Assembly (NCBI GenBank): GCA_922989275.2
Contig: OV277863.1
Span: 49,520,999-49,584,998 of the forward strand
DNA: 64,000 bases
DNA from: Gari tellinella
Lineage: Eukaryota; Mollusca; Bivalvia; Cardiida; Psammobiidae
Direction of reading: 5' to 3'
Below the pieces are notes generated by a model that saw only the letters and a list, made by a program, of their open reading frames with translations, made no database searches and was not told the DNA's origin. A program made the position numbers and the translations under genes. Below are positions 31,169 to 43,473 of the stretch, in pieces; within the stretch, counting starts at the first letter, position 1, and every line of letters starts with the position of its first letter.

Positions 31169-31400
31169 TTAACCCTTTCCGCTATAGAAGAGCCTTTTAG
31201 CGCATTCAGCTTATTCTTCCACTGAAGAAAATAGTTCCAATTTAAACGGTCATGAATATGTACCATACGGAATATTTTCTTTATTCTCGCAGGTGGTAGC
31301 TTAAAGCAAGCATTCTGCTTTTCTTTCAACCAGCTTTAAGTAAATCACCTTTTTTCAAAACAATAGAATGAGATACACGTAGTTATACTTTATAAAATCA
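31169..31400. mobile_element. Family B element carried in tandem unit 3
   Basis: More diverged, with part of the hairpin deleted (AAAGCAAGCATTCTGCTTTT). Confidence 0.65.
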
Positions 31401-31411
31401 TCAATATATAA

Positions 31412-31709
31412 CGGCTTTCGATAATGTATTTAATAAGACACGGTTTGTGTTTGTGTTCATGACCAAGAATATGGAACAAGATGCGTTGCAAAAGTTCATT
31501 ATAGAGATGTCTTTGTTAGAGAGTTTCTAGGTACCGTATATTGCCCGTGTGGACTACAAGGGAGATACTAGATGTGCCCATTATGAACCAGTACCCTGGA
31601 ATTAGATACTGGCAATACACAGATGGGATTATAGATATACAAAAACTGTATCTCAAAGGCCTTTAACAGAATGTTGATCAATGGCATAGAAACGTTAACG
31701 CTCATTTGA
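31412..31709 (+). pseudogene. Partial TIR exon, tandem copy 4, frameshifted
   Basis: A deletion after GAGAGTTTC removes the codons that follow LLESF. An extra T in GGCCTTTAACAG shifts the frame again. The copy is clearly non-functional as coding sequence. Confidence 0.8.
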
Positions 31710-31912
31710 TGAACCATTTAATCAATAGATACGCTTTGTTACACATTCGTTGAATGAGATACACTTAATTCTACTTTATTAAATCATTAATATATTACAT
31801 TAAGCATTATATTCTATATTCTATCAAATGGTAGCTTATTACAGGCTGAAGGTAAAGCAGGCTGTGCCCTAATGCGCATTCTGCTTTACTTTCAACTAGC
31901 TTTACAGTGGAG
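31710..31912. mobile_element. Family B remnant, cut by family A
   Basis: The hairpin GCGCATTCTGCTTTACTTTC is followed by CAACTAGCTT and then directly by the TA of the next element. Confidence 0.6.
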
Positions 31913-32147
31913 AAAACGTTATTCTTTCCCAACAAACGCGTTTACGTTTTATCTATTATTCCAATTGCAAACAGTTTGGAGCATGATAAGACGCCGGGTA
32001 AGCCGGCGTCTGATCAGGCTCCAAACTGTTTGCCACTCAGATTAAAATGAACATTTTGATTTGTCAAAAAGGTGTCAAATTCTGCATTTTATTACAATGC
32101 GTTTGCGTTTCGTTGGAACGGGAAATAATAACGTTTTCTCAACTGTA
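31913..32147. mobile_element. Family A element, complete
   Basis: Inserted into the B remnant at TA. Ends CAGTGGAGAAAACG and CGTTTTCTCAACTG. Confidence 0.85.
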
Positions 32148-33654
32148 ACTGGTCACCTGTCTTCAAGGATAACATGTTAAAGGCAGGTTACAACTACTCC
32201 TGCAGATAAACAGTGTACAATTGTTATCTGTATCAGTGTGCAGAGATTAAATAGACATGTCTAGGGCAAAATAAAAAATACCTCTGATTCCGGTAACCCG
32301 ACCGGCCCTAGTTTTTCCCTCCGACCCTAAACTTTTTCTCCATTTTTCGAAAAATGTATCGGTGAATGTCGGTCATTTTTGCGACGCATGTGTGTAATAG
32401 AAGCTATTCTCCACTTAATTGATTCAAAAGCAACTTTAAAGTCGTTTAAGTGTTTTAAAAATTGATTTTTTGATAAGATTAAGCAGGAATCGAAGTGAAA
32501 TTTGATATAAATTTGTCATAAAGTACCTTCTTTGCTGATATGATCTGCTAGTAAATTAACCATTGACACATTCAACATGCAGGCAACACATTTTATTGAC
32601 ACATGTGATATGCATATAACACATTTCAAAACATTATTAATTCAATCTGTCATAATTATAAACATCACTACTTGGCCGGTTGGTATACCAATATTTGTTA
32701 ACAATCATACCAGTTTAAATGTTTAAGGTAATTTTGGTAATGTGACCTATCATTTAAATCTACAATTTGAATTGGTATTTTAAGGGGTTTTATGCATCTC
32801 CCAGTGCTCTGCAAAGTAAAATACATTCATATATATGTTCATATATGAATATGATTTTATATATAAAAAAAAACTCCATCAGAAAAGTTAAATATATGAT
32901 TATAGATCTACGATTGTTTAAAAAAGAAAAAAAAAAGATTTTCCGACCGTCCGTCCCTAATTGTTTGGGGATGTAATAAGAAACACAGGTATTTTTTATT
33001 TGGCCTAAGGTAAAAACAAATAGAACTATTTGAAAAGGGAGACAATGATAATATTATTGTTAGAGCGACCCATGAAGAGTTATCCATTTTTACTTTACAG
33101 GCACTATGTATATTATATGTAAAAAACATTATACTTGTACATGTGTAAATCCATTTGCACCTTCTTGGGAATATTTAGTACATGTTACAGTTTCTAACAG
33201 TTTGGTTCCAGATGAGATACCGAGTACCAGAGTTTCTCAGTTGGATTCAAACTGCCTTACTCAGAGTACAATGGTTATGTGAAAACAGTTTTGATCCCGA
33301 TCAGATGCCGCTTAACGCGGCGTGTGATCAGGGTCCCAACTGTTTGGCACTTTGTTTACGATACATGTATTTCTTTAGTCTATTAATCTTAAATTTAAGT
33401 TGGAGAAATAATAGCAGACAATAGTTTCAAGCCGGAAAACTTTGGGAAAATTGGTAGACCAAACATGTCGCAGACGAAAATTACACAGCATTTTTAAAAT
33501 GTATTAGAGTCACGTGTTGGTAACGTTATATAAAATAAAGTTACAGGAAAAATGTATAATCCGTTAATTCTATGTCTTGATACTGCAATAAATATTCCCT
33601 CTTTGTTTACTGGAATAGTTTATATTTGATCAACAAAAGGGCGGTTAACCCTTT
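32148..33654. other. Mostly unassigned AT-rich sequence
   Basis: No exon recognised. One H-type hairpin is at about 33258-33346 (GTTTTGATCCCGATCAGATG with GATCAGGGTCCCAACTG). Confidence 0.45.
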
Positions 33655-33896
33655 ACCCAATAGAAGCGCCTTTTAGCGGATATGATTTATTCATCCGCTG
33701 AAGAAAATAGTTCCAATTTAATCAGTAATGAATATGTATTATAAGGAATAATTTCTATATTATAGCACATGATAGCTTAAAGCAGGCTGAAAGTAAAGCA
33801 GAATGCGCCCTAAGGCGCATTCTACTTTACTTTCAACCTGCTTTAAGTAGTCACCTATCTTTAATACTATAAATAGGCTATCAGGTAAAGGGTTAA
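33655..33896. mobile_element. Family B element, complete
   Basis: TTAA at both edges; reads in the same direction as the copies in the TIR array. One mismatch in the hairpin (TTCTACTTTACT). Confidence 0.85.
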
Positions 33897-33954
33897 AGGA
33901 CAAGGACAATTGTTTGTCCATACAGCACATCTTATCGTATGAAAAGTGAAGCCA

Positions 33955-34078
33955 TACAGCGGAGAAAAACGTAACTCTTTCTCGTTTAAACGCAAACAAA
34001 ACGCAAACCATCGCATTAAAATGAAGAAAATGACAACAGTTCGAAAATTCTGACTATTCATGTTAATCTGAGTGGTGA
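33955..34078. mobile_element. Family A element, left half
   Basis: Left end CAGCGGAGAAAAACGTAACT through TTAATCTGAGTGGTGAATG; the hairpin and right half are absent. Confidence 0.65.
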
Positions 34079-34180
34079 ATGCATGGGGGTGCAATGTGAC
34101 GCACTTTGAGTATTACCATTCAGCACTGGTGGCAGTGGGTGTCTTCTATCCTCCCCCAATCCCACAGGGGCAATATAAAA

Positions 34181-34386
34181 TACAGTAGAACCTCATTATT
34201 ACAACAAAATTGTATCAAATATTAGGTGTTTTCGACAGGTAACTGCTTAAAGCATTGTGACAGTAAAACAGAAATCTCCTTAAGGAGCTTTCTGTTTTAC
34301 GTTCACCTTGTTTTAAGCTGTCACCTATCTTTAATACAGCCAATTAGCCTTCGTTATAGTGGTCGTAATAGAGAGGTTTTACTGTA
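34181..34386. mobile_element. Family L element, complete
   Basis: TA-flanked ends CAGTAGAACCTCATTATTAC and GTAATAGAGAGGTTTTACTG. Hairpin TGACAGTAAAACAGAAATC around CTCCTTAAGGAG. Confidence 0.75.
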
Positions 34387-34490
34387 GATGATGACCTGAC
34401 AGTGAAGGGGTTAAAAGGATCGCGACGGATAGTGTTTGCACGTACACTCCTTGCGAGAAAAAAATGAACAATAAAACTATTATTTTATGG

Positions 34491-34640
34491 TTACTGTAAA
34501 ACTCGTAAAACTCCTCTATTATGACCACTTAATGAAGTTACATGTTCGGAACGTAAGGCAAAAGAATGCTTATTAAAGCAGCAAGTCGAAAGTAAAATAG
34601 AAAACATCATTAGGAGTTTTCTGCTATACTTTCATTTTGC
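34491..34640. mobile_element. Family L element, partial
   Basis: TACTGTAAAACTC start and a hairpin AGTCGAAAGTAAAATAGAAA with TTTCTGCTATACTTTC; the right end was not found. Confidence 0.5.
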
Positions 34641-34803
34641 TTTAATAAATCAAACCCTAACACTGAGTATACGCGTACACTACAAAACAGAGTACCTACA
34701 TGTGAAGAAAATTTTAGTATTGTACAAACATTGTAGACCGAGTTAAGATATACAGTACAGGAGTTTACAGGGTCTACGCTCCTTGTCATTTTACAGCACA
34801 TTG

Positions 34804-35053
34804 TACAATGGAGAATCTGTTATTCTTTCCCAATAAACGCGTTTACGCTAAAACTAGTATTTCCAATACAAACAGTTTGGAGCCAGATCAGACGCCGGGT
34901 AACCCGGCGTCTGATAAGGCTCCAAACTGTTTGCCACCACGATAAACATGAAATATCAGAATTGTCCAAAAGTTGTTCTTTTCTACGTTTTAGTGCTTTG
35001 CGTTTGCGTACTTTTGCGTTTAAACGGGAAAGAATAACAGATTCTCCACTGTA
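34804..35053. mobile_element. Family A element, complete
   Basis: AATCTGTTATTC subtype; first base pair of the repeat is CAATGG on the left. Confidence 0.88.
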
Positions 35054-35270
35054 ACAAGCAATTCTAAATAGTATCACTGTCGGTTGAGCATAATTCACTG
35101 CTTTTCCACATCCCATAAACTAATTTATTTTACGACTGAAGGAGCTAGTAAACGAATTAAATACGCCTAAAGTGTAATAATAAGTAAAATAGTACTTCTG
35201 TTATGTGACTATAAAAATAAGATTCCTAGTCAATGTTTAGAAGGCATTAACTTACTACAGAACACAGTTG

Positions 35271-35511
35271 TAGTTGGGAAAATGTTATTCGTTCCTGTTT
35301 AAACGCTAACGAAATGCAATCGTATTGCAATAAAATATAGAAAATGGCAACGTTCTGACTATTTATTCTAACCTGAATGGCAAACAGTTTAAAGCCTGAT
35401 TAGAAGCCGGGTAACCCGGCATCTGATCTGACTCTAAACTGTTTGTACTGGAAAACAATAGTTTTAACGTAAATGCGTTTATTTGGAAAGAATAACATCT
35501 TCTTAACAGTA
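35271..35511. mobile_element. Family A element, diverged
   Basis: Ends AGTTGGGAAAATGTTATTCG and ACATCTTCTTAACAG. The hairpin keeps CAGTTTAAAGCCTGATTAGA. Confidence 0.65.
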
Positions 35512-36009
35512 TACAGAAAATACCACGTAGAGGTTTGTGAATTTCTACATATTGTCTTCTATTTAGAAGTTTGCTTTTTTATGACTAGGCAGTGCACTAA
35601 ACTCCTTCCATGACTGTGCTTGATGGACAATTTGTTTTATAGATACACAAAGGTGGCCTTAAGGCACTGACCAGTGATTGCTCATACAGCATTTCATAAA
35701 GAACAGCAAACAGTGCAGACTCTGGTGTAGCGCCATATAACACAGAGACTCATCAGGGTTTACACTATTAGTCAATGTCCTCTTTAACAGACAATAGGCT
35801 TAAATTGGTTTATCACACATACCCATCTGGCAGAGTAATAAATGGCACCGCTGGTTCCAGAATTATACAAATACGGCGGAAGCGTCTAGCTATCCGTGCA
35901 AGATACAGTCAAAGAACGTATCATCCTGTCCCTCACAATGAATGACACTACAGATGGTTTTGTAATTTATATATTTCCACCAAAGAGAGGTAATTCATAT
36001 GATAACTAC
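35512..36009. other. Mostly unassigned
   Basis: A decayed family I element lies at about 35620-35815 (AACAGTGCAGACTCTGG, then TCATCAGGGTTTACACT). Nothing else is recognised. Confidence 0.4.
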
Positions 36010-36385
36010 TACAAACGATAAGCAAACGATACGCAAACTATACTATAAACGATAAACGCGTTTGCGCGTTTATAAGTGGATTTTTGCGTTTATAAGCGGA
36101 TTTTCCGTTTATAAATGCGTTTCAATCGGCATACCTTTGTTTTTATCGAGACCCATCAGTTATACGAATAGAAAAGTCCGGAAAGGTATTCAGTCACCAA
36201 TAATTGACATTCCAGTCATGCTTAGTTACTCGGCGTCTGAACTGGATCGAATCAATGATGCAGACCAGATATTAAGTAATTCGGCGTATGTATATGGATC
36301 CAAGCATGGTTTCAGATCAACTTATTAGTAACTCGGCGTCTGATCTGGCTCCAATCAATAATACGGTTTGAAAATCTACTCCCTG
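36010..36385. repeat. Copy of the right part of the 2.1-kb element, inverted (family E)
   Basis: Matches 28821-29340 in reverse: GCGTTTATAAGTGGATTTT, GGCATACCTTTGTTTTTATC, TTACTCGGCGTCTGAACTGG and TTAGTAACTCGGCGTCTGAT. The CAGTGG terminus is missing. Confidence 0.65.
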
Positions 36386-36540
36386 CTATAAACCGGTCTA
36401 AATTGCATCACTTACATGTATGTAGTTAGTTACTTATCTTCGTCAGCGAAAAAATCCGAGCGGGGAGACTATTGTGCAATCAACCCCGTTATGGTCTAGG
36501 CATTTTATGACAGGGAGTGTTTTAGTTTGTATGCTCCCCT

Positions 36541-37440
36541 TTAGGGGGGGAGCATATAGTAGCCGCTTTGTCCGTCCGTCCGTGTTTCCGTCCGTCCGTC
36601 CGTCACGCTTCTTTTTCCGGAGCATATCTCTTGAACGGTACACCGTAGGTTGATAAATCTTGATACAGTGATAGAGAATGACAGGAGGAGATGCAGTACA
36701 CAAGAACCGTAACCCTCTCATCTCCAAATTTTGAATTATCTCCCTTTTTCTCATAAAAAATCAATTTTGTCCGGAGCATATCTCTGGACCGTTACACTGA
36801 AAGTTGATGAAACTTGTAACAGTGATAGAGGATGACTAAAGAAAGTGCAGTACACAAGAACGGTAACCCTGTCATCTCCCAATATTGAATTATCTCCCTT
36901 TTTCTAAGAAAACAAAACAATTTTGTCCGGAGTATATCTCTTGACTGCTACACAGTAAGTTAATGGAACTTAAATACAGTAATAGGTGATGACACAAGGA
37001 GGTGCAGTACACAAGAACCATGACTCTGTCATCTCCCAATATTTAATTATCTCCCCTTTTCTATTTAAAAAAATTCTGGAGCATATCTCCTGAGCATTGC
37101 ATTGTAAGTTGATGAAACATGATACAGTGATACGAGATGACAGAAAGAGTGCTGTACTCAAGAACCATAACTCTGCCATCTCCCAATATTGAATTATCTC
37201 CCTTTTTCTACATAAATTTAAAAAAAAATCAAATTTTCTGCCGCACTGTAACTTGAACCTTGATACTGTTAGCGGATGACAAAAAGAAGTGTAGTACACA
37301 AGAATTATAACTCTATCATCTCCAAATATTGAATTGCCTCCCTTTTTCATAATAAATTCATTTTTGTCCGAAGCATATCTCCTGAATGTTACATCGTAAG
37401 TTGATGAAACTTGTTACTGTGTTCACCTACTAAACATGCT
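36541..37440. repeat. Minisatellite, about six units of about 150 bp
   Basis: Units start at TCCGGAGCATATCTC-like sequence near 36616, 36770, 36926, 37075, 37236 and 37367. A run of TCCGTCCG precedes the array. Each unit repeats GTTGATGAAACTTG, GATACAGTGATA, GCAGTACACAAGAAC and CATCTCCCAATATTGAATT. Confidence 0.8.
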
Positions 37441-38280
37441 ATATCTTGGGCTTTTTCTTTGTGGGGAGCATCCATCATTGGGAACGATATTCTTGTCTTA
37501 TTATTGTTTTTGTCGTAGAAACCAACTCAATCAATCAATTGACTTTGTTCATATTAATTTTGTCTTGTGTCAAACCGTTGACAATGCTAATTGTGAAGCA
37601 AGTAGTACGAAACGAGGTTAAATTATGTAAGATAGAAGTATATAACAAATAATTCGCACAGTCGAACTTTGATGTCTCTCAATCTCAACTAAATCCTCTA
37701 TAGTAGAAGGAATAGAATAAAGAGATGAAAACTATTTGAAAACATAAGATTTGGTGACTTTTCTTGAGGATAGTTTTTAGTCTGGTCATATTTTTTATTG
37801 CCAGATGCACGATAATGCTACACATTTTCTTTTATATGAGAATTTTCTGTTATTTTGCAAATGCACTATTTGCTTTTCAGTCTATTTAAGTCGTACACAT
37901 ACGAATAACAAAGTAAGACATTGACGTAGCCCCATTTTAACTTTGCTATATGGATAATATCGACTTAAGCGAGTTCGAAATATAGAAGTTGGACTGTACC
38001 ACATCTAGGCGATTGTACCTTTTCAAAACGAACCAATAAGGTGACCGAAATGATAAGGACGTTTTTGAGTATTTATTGAAAAATAAATCATTACCGCGGC
38101 ACATACAAGTAATATTGCACTGTCATTGGCTAATATAATTGAGTTTGAAACGTTCATTTGTGCACGTCTTACAAACTATCTTGTGTCCGTCTAATACAAC
38201 TTTATTGTTTCAATTGGTTCCTCACGGTGAGTTATTTGCTATGGCCTTTCGTAAATCACACTGACGTTTCAAGCAGTGTA
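37441..38280. other. No recognised feature
   Basis: AT-rich, no supported ORF or repeat termini. Confidence 0.45.
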
Positions 38281-38284
38281 GACC

Positions 38285-38760
38285 CATGACAGACGACGTT
38301 ACGTCTTCCCGTTAAACCCTTTCGCTCTTAAAGACGTTTTTAAAAAAGCGCGTTTGCAGAGAGTTTGTATCCTGATCAGACGCCGCGTTACGCGGCGTCT
38401 GATCAGGATCCAAACTGTTTGACACTCGTTTAGAAATTTCTTCAGTCATACTGCCTTAGTTTTTAACTTTGAATTGACATTGCAGACAACACACTTGAAG
38501 CAGAGGACAATAAAACGGTGATTCTTACGAAAGATTTTGCAGTATAAGGGTTTAACGAAACGCAATACACTTGAATACAGAAAAAGACAAGTTCTTGAAA
38601 ATGTGGACGACTCATGTTTATCTGAGTGTCAAACAGTTTCGAGCCTGATCAGACGCCAGGTAACCCGGCGTCTGATCTGGCTCTAAACTGTTTGCAATAA
38701 AAATAAACGGTTTAGCGTAAACGCGTTTATTGGGACGTAATAACATCATCTCTTCTGTAG
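38285..38760. mobile_element. Family A element split by a TTAA element
   Basis: Left remnant GACGACGTTACGTCTTCCCG and right part CAAACAGTTTCGAGCCTGAT to ATCTCTTCTGTAG enclose the insertion at 38322. Second case in this window of a TTAA element landing in the GTTTAAACG motif of family A. Confidence 0.6.
38322..38555. mobile_element. Family H element, complete, nested
   Basis: TTAA-flanked with ACCCTTTCGCTC and AAGGGT ends. Perfect hairpin ATCCTGATCAGACGCCGCG and its reverse. Tail GAATTGACATTGCAGACAAC recurs in other H copies. Confidence 0.75.
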
Positions 38761-39660
38761 CATTGCCTCAACATCGTTTGATAAGAATACGGATAGGGTG
38801 CAAGCATACTGCAGGGGTAGAGCTGTTTTTTCCTTCCCGGGTTGAAGAACCAACAGAAGGTTTCAGGATATTTATTTTTTACGTTAAACATATACCGGAA
38901 TTATGATATTGACACAAGCATGTGCATGTTGACAGGGGTTAAAACTTGCATATTAAATTGCAATTTTTTGTAGACTGCAGCAAAGGAGAGGTATTTTTTA
39001 AACGCATACGTCTCTTAAAACAAACCTGTATCCTGTTCAACGTTTAACAGTCAAATATGTATTAAACGACCTCCATCGAGGAAGAGTGGTGTTCATCAAA
39101 GCCAGGTGACTGCTAAATGCTGGACAAAATAATGCAGAAATATTAGGTTCCTGCAGCAGTTGGCTACATTTTGTTTACCTGCATGCAGCAACACACTCAA
39201 TTACCCCCAGTACCGCGTATATGTATATGCTTTTTTACAAACATTGTGAATGTTTAAACTTCACTTCTCTTATGTAAACTGTGTAGTTACTGATAAGTGA
39301 GCTCCTTTATTTGGAGCCCTCTTTATCAGGATCTGCACTCTTTTGTCATTTTGTAACACTTTGTTTAAAACACCCTGAATAGTCAACATTGAACGTGTTT
39401 GTTATGGTATGACTGTGTGTGTGTTCTGCTTGAGAGGCGGGTGTATTGTTTGTGTTGCGTTTCCTGCTTGAGTCTTTCGTATTTATTGGACTAGGCTCAA
39501 TTGAAAACTGGACGTTTCCATTTGAAGTATCAGGCAGAAATGTGAAAAAAAAAGGTTTTACTGTACGTTCAAATCAGGGTTACTTCCGGGGAGATAACCT
39601 CTGCTTACCTTCCATTAGTTATGAGTCACGTACGAGCTAATAAAAGAGGTAATAAAATTA
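38761..39660. other. No recognised feature
   Basis: No exons. A weak hairpin remnant at about 39276-39345 (TGTAAACTGTGTAG, GGATCTGCACTC). Confidence 0.4.
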
Positions 39661-39663
39661 AAA

Positions 39664-39930
39664 AAGCAAACCGTTATTCTTTCCCGTTTAAATGAAACGC
39701 AAACGAAATACAGTGTTCCCTCTCTACAACGGCCCTCCCAACAACGACTCCCTCCTTACAACGACCCTTGTCGCAGTTCCCTAAACACGCCAGTTATGTC
39801 TAACCCTTTTATTCCTGCAATATCGTCTGCCTTAAATTGTCGTCTGATATTTTTCTCAGAGTGACATAACGGATATTTGGACAGAAAATAAATTAATGAC
39901 GAGTGACAAACAGTTTGAATCCAGATCAGA
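39664..39930. mobile_element. Family C element inserted in a family A left end
   Basis: A 45-bp family A end (CCGTTATTCTTTCCCG) is broken at TA (39709) by ACAGTGTTCCCTCTCTACAA, the family C end. The C copy runs to a hairpin arm TTTGAATCCAGATCAGACGC and is truncated. Confidence 0.6.
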
Positions 39931-40089
39931 CGCCGCTGATTAAATAACATTGCCTCCTTAAAATAGTGTCAGAATATTACTTTTGTCGTTTTCAGTTTCA
40001 AAGAAACAACTGCAATTTATTTAGAATTGAATTGCATTGATTTTGATATTAATTAACTGTCGCGTTTGCCAGCATTTACAGTGTACTGG

Positions 40090-40330
40090 TACATTGGAGA
40101 AGACGTTATTCTTTCCCGTATAAACGAAAACGAAACGCAAACGCATTTATTGGGAAAGAATACGTAATAAACTGATGAAAATGACAACTTTTGTGTTGAC
40201 AATTCTGAATGCTTGTTTTAATCTGAATGGCAAACCGTTTGGAGTTTGGTCGGACGCCGGGTTTGCAACTAAAATAATAGTTTAAGCGTAAGCGCGTTTA
40301 TTTGGAAAGAACGACGTATTTTCCACTATA
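40090..40330. mobile_element. Family A element, hairpin arm deleted
   Basis: Ends CATTGGAGAAGACGTTATTC and GTATTTTCCACTATA. Contains a stray internal copy of TTTATTGGGAAAGAATACG near the left end. Confidence 0.7.
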
Positions 40331-40436
40331 AACAGTATAATTGTCATATGAAACAGTGTAGGTCCTGAACAGAGGGGTCATACAGGAGTCCTCTGTGCGT
40401 GATCTGCAGTACTGATTGTAATTGTGCAATATATTG

Positions 40437-40706
40437 TTAACCCTTTACCGTATCTAAAAGTGCCGTTAAGCGCATTTAATTTATTTATTCGTCCACTTTA
40501 GAAATTTTGTTCCAACTTTTACGATTATAAATATGTATATGTATAATAAGAACTTTTCTCTATATTCTACATGTAGCATATGGTAGGTTAAATGAGGCTG
40601 AAAGGAAAGCAGAATTCGCCTTAAGGGACATTCTGCTTCACTTTCAACCTGCTTTAGTGGTCAACTACTTTCACTACTAGAAACAGGCTATAGGGTAATG
40701 GGTTAA
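40437..40706. mobile_element. Family B element, complete
   Basis: TTAA-flanked, CCCTTTACCG to GGGTAATGGG. The hairpin has diverged (GCAGAATTCGCCTTAAGGGA). Confidence 0.75.
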
Positions 40707-40779
40707 ATGGATTAGACTTAATTGGAAACTGGAACTGTCTAAATGTGTTAAAAAGGAAAGAATAACGTCTGTCCCACTA

Positions 40780-41031
40780 TACAATGGAGAAGACGTTATT
40801 TTTTGCCGATAAACGCGTTTACGGTAAAACGATTGTTTCTATTGCAAACAGTTTGGAGCCAGATCATACGCCGGGTTACCCGGCTTCTGACCATGCTGAT
40901 TAAATTGTTTGCCACTCAGATTAAAATAAATCGTAAAAACTGTCAACAAGTTGTCATTTTCTACATTTTGGTGCAAAGCGTTTGCGTTTTGTTTACGTTT
41001 AAACTGGAAAGAATGACAACTCTCCACTGTA
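40780..41031. mobile_element. Family A element, complete
   Basis: A solo right end (GGAAAGAATAACGTCTGTCC) directly precedes it and shares the TA. Confidence 0.8.
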
Positions 41032-41129
41032 CCAATATGAATGGAGCAAATGTCGTGTACAACGTTCTCCTTATCAGGACAGAAAGTTTCCCATTGGTTG
41101 TAATATTTTGTAATTAATCAAAACCAGTT

Positions 41130-41320
41130 AAGCATGTCTTTAGCGATCTATCTCTAAAATACTATAAGTTACCAGGTCTTATACTAACGACAGCTCTAAA
41201 ACAGGACACAAGTAAAACAGAAAACACATAATGGATCTTTCTGCTTTACCACTGCCTTGCAGTAAGCATTCACATGCCCTAGTGAGAATATCCATCTACA
41301 AACACAAGTTTAACTGTACT
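41130..41320. mobile_element. Family L element, diverged
   Basis: Hairpin ACACAAGTAAAACAGAAAAC with TTTCTGCTTTACCACTG; right end GTTTAACTGTA. Confidence 0.45.
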
Positions 41321-41468
41321 TGTATACGTCAGCATGCCTTTGTAATAAAAATTGTTAAAATACCATGAATATGAGTTATTGGTTTATACAACATAACCAG
41401 ATCACAATCACTCTAAACAAGGTGTGGTAACACTGATTATGATGCGATACATTTGCGCAAGATGACTA

Positions 41469-41714
41469 TACAGTGGAGTAATTCTTTCCCCAATAAACGC
41501 GTTTACGCTCAAACTATTGTTTCTTTTGCAAACAGTTTGGAGCCTGATCAGACGCCGGGTTACCCGGCGTCTGATCAGGCTCCAAACTGTTTGCCACTCA
41601 GATGAACATGAATTGTCAGAATTGTCTAAAAGTTGAACTTTTCTACATATTAGTGATTTGCGTTTGCGTTTCGTTTGCGTTTAAACGGGAAAGAATAATG
41701 TTTTCTCCACTGTA
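41469..41714. mobile_element. Family A element, complete
   Basis: Left repeat short of five bases (CAGTGGAGTAATTCTTTC). Perfect hairpin. Flanks TATA on both sides. Confidence 0.88.
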
Positions 41715-42123
41715 TACGACAGTAGGCCTGTGAAGAAGCCTTCCGCCTTATTCCCGTCCTGTTGTGAGGTTCTGTCAGTCTTTGAAACCACAAATTAGCG
41801 TTTATTTGAGTAAGCGAAATATCGAGAAATTACTGTATATAATTAACGACCGACGCACATTGACATATTCCAATTGTAAAAGAAGTGTTTTCTGCTTTAA
41901 AATCGTCGAATTGTATAGTGTTCATTGTTTAACTTAGATTAGGATAGGAATTTAAATTTAAACTTTAAATTAGATAGGAAATCAGTTTGTCTAGTAGGTA
42001 TTCGCAAGCAGTTTGGACCCAGATCAGACTCTCGGCGTTTGATCTGGATACTAACTGTTTTTCAATGAAGAAACTATTGAGGTGACAAAAATAAATAAAG
42101 TGTAGGACTAAGCTATCTACACG
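41715..42123. other. Unassigned with one H-type hairpin
   Basis: Hairpin remnant at about 42002-42062: AAGCAGTTTGGACCCAGATC with GATCTGGATACTAACTG. Confidence 0.4.
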
Positions 42124-42362
42124 TACAGTGGAGAAGACGCTAATCTTTGTTGTTTAAATGCAAACTCTACGCAATAATATGAAATGTAGAAAATTACAAC
42201 GTTTTGACAACTACTTATTTTAATCTGTGTGACAAAAGTCTGGAGCCTGACCAGACGCCGGGTAACCCGGTGTCTGATCTGGCTCCAAACTCTTTGCAAT
42301 GGAAAATAATAGCTTGAACGTTAACGTATTTATTGGGATACAATAACGTATTCTCCACTGTA
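42124..42362. mobile_element. Family A element, complete but diverged
   Basis: Ends CAGTGGAGAAGACGCTAATC and ACGTATTCTCCACTG. Confidence 0.8.
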
Positions 42363-42402
42363 CGCATTAATGTAACGCACGAATGGTGCGTTTGAATACA
42401 TG

Positions 42403-42653
42403 TACAGTGGAGAATCTGTTATTCTTTCCCGTTTAAACGCAAACGTACGCAAACGCAAAGCGCTTAAAAGGAAGAAATGAACAACTTTTGGACAATTCTG
42501 ATATTTCATGCTTATCTTGGTGGCAAACAGTTTGGAGCCTGATCAGACGCCGGGTTACCCGGCGTCTGATCTGGCTCCAAACTGTTTGCACTGCAAATAA
42601 TAGTTTTAGCGTAAACGCGTTTATTGGGAAAGAATAACATATTCTCCACTGTA
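42403..42653. mobile_element. Family A element, complete
   Basis: AATCTGTTATTC subtype, with perfect hairpin; 40 bp from the preceding copy. Confidence 0.9.
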
Positions 42654-43261
42654 TTACATGTAGTTGAAACCTACCATATCTGTCATCGTAAGGTATTCTT
42701 CAAAGTTTTCTATATAAACGTTCTTAATTAAAGTTCACGTTTCTTCAATTTCACTTTTGAACCGAGTGCGAAACAGGTCGAGTGCTATATGATTAAAAAA
42801 TAAAACGACAGAAAAGCTAAACAGCATCAGAATTCCAGATGAGGGGTAATTTAAAATATGTTTATTTCTGAATTAAACCATAATTATGTTGTTACTACTC
42901 ATTAGAATTGTCTCTTTGAGTAAACTCTAGGAGCCCAGCAGCATACATAGAAAATTATTTCCTGTTTAAACTAATATGAGCTCAAAACCTATGCAATTAA
43001 ATGTAGACAATAGGTGTGTTGAAACTTCTACCAATTTATCTTAATATGAGTGGTAAACGGTTTAAAGCCGCATTGTGTTTTTGAGAAACCTGCATAAAAC
43101 GGTTGTTTGGGGTCCCATTTAAACTACGTGGGACGTGATTCTTTCACAAAAACCGGCTTTATCTAAGAAATTAGCTTTTTAAATTTTATTTATAATATTT
43201 TTGTGCTACACAAATTAAAAAGCCTCCCTTGTGAATGGAAAGAATGACAATTCTGTAAATA
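42654..43261. other. Unassigned
   Basis: Contains a fragment of family N (CTCATTAGAATTGTCTCTTT, about 42897). No exon recognised. Confidence 0.4.
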
Positions 43262-43432
43262 CAGGGCTCCAGATAACGGAGGTATTTCGAAAACTAAAAT
43301 CTTTATTTCTGCTTTTAAACCCAATGGTGTCATACTCATTAGAATTGTCTCGCAGAGACGGTTTAATCAGTAGAAACACCATAGCATTCGGTGCTGAAAT
43401 GAGTGAGAAAATGTTAGATTAGTTCAGATTAC
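43262..43432. repeat. Family N repeat, copy 2
   Basis: CAGGGCTCCAGATAACGG, ACTCATTAGAATTGTCTCGC and TTCGGTGCTGAAATGAGTGA match the copy in the LINE 3' region. Confidence 0.55.
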
Positions 43433-43473
43433 TCCCGCTTACATGTGTAGCTGGAGCACTGAAAATGACCCTG

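Noticed and set aside
29665..31329. Minus-strand ORFs of 104-165 codons opposite the TIR copies
   Set aside because: They are antisense shadows of the TIR exons and inherit their openness from them.
35842..35990. Frame reading MAPLVPELYKYGGSV, a stop, then LSVQDTVKERIILSLT to a GTAATT donor-like site
   Set aside because: Interrupted by TAG after 15 codons, with no acceptor, promoter or recognisable domain. Chance is likelier.
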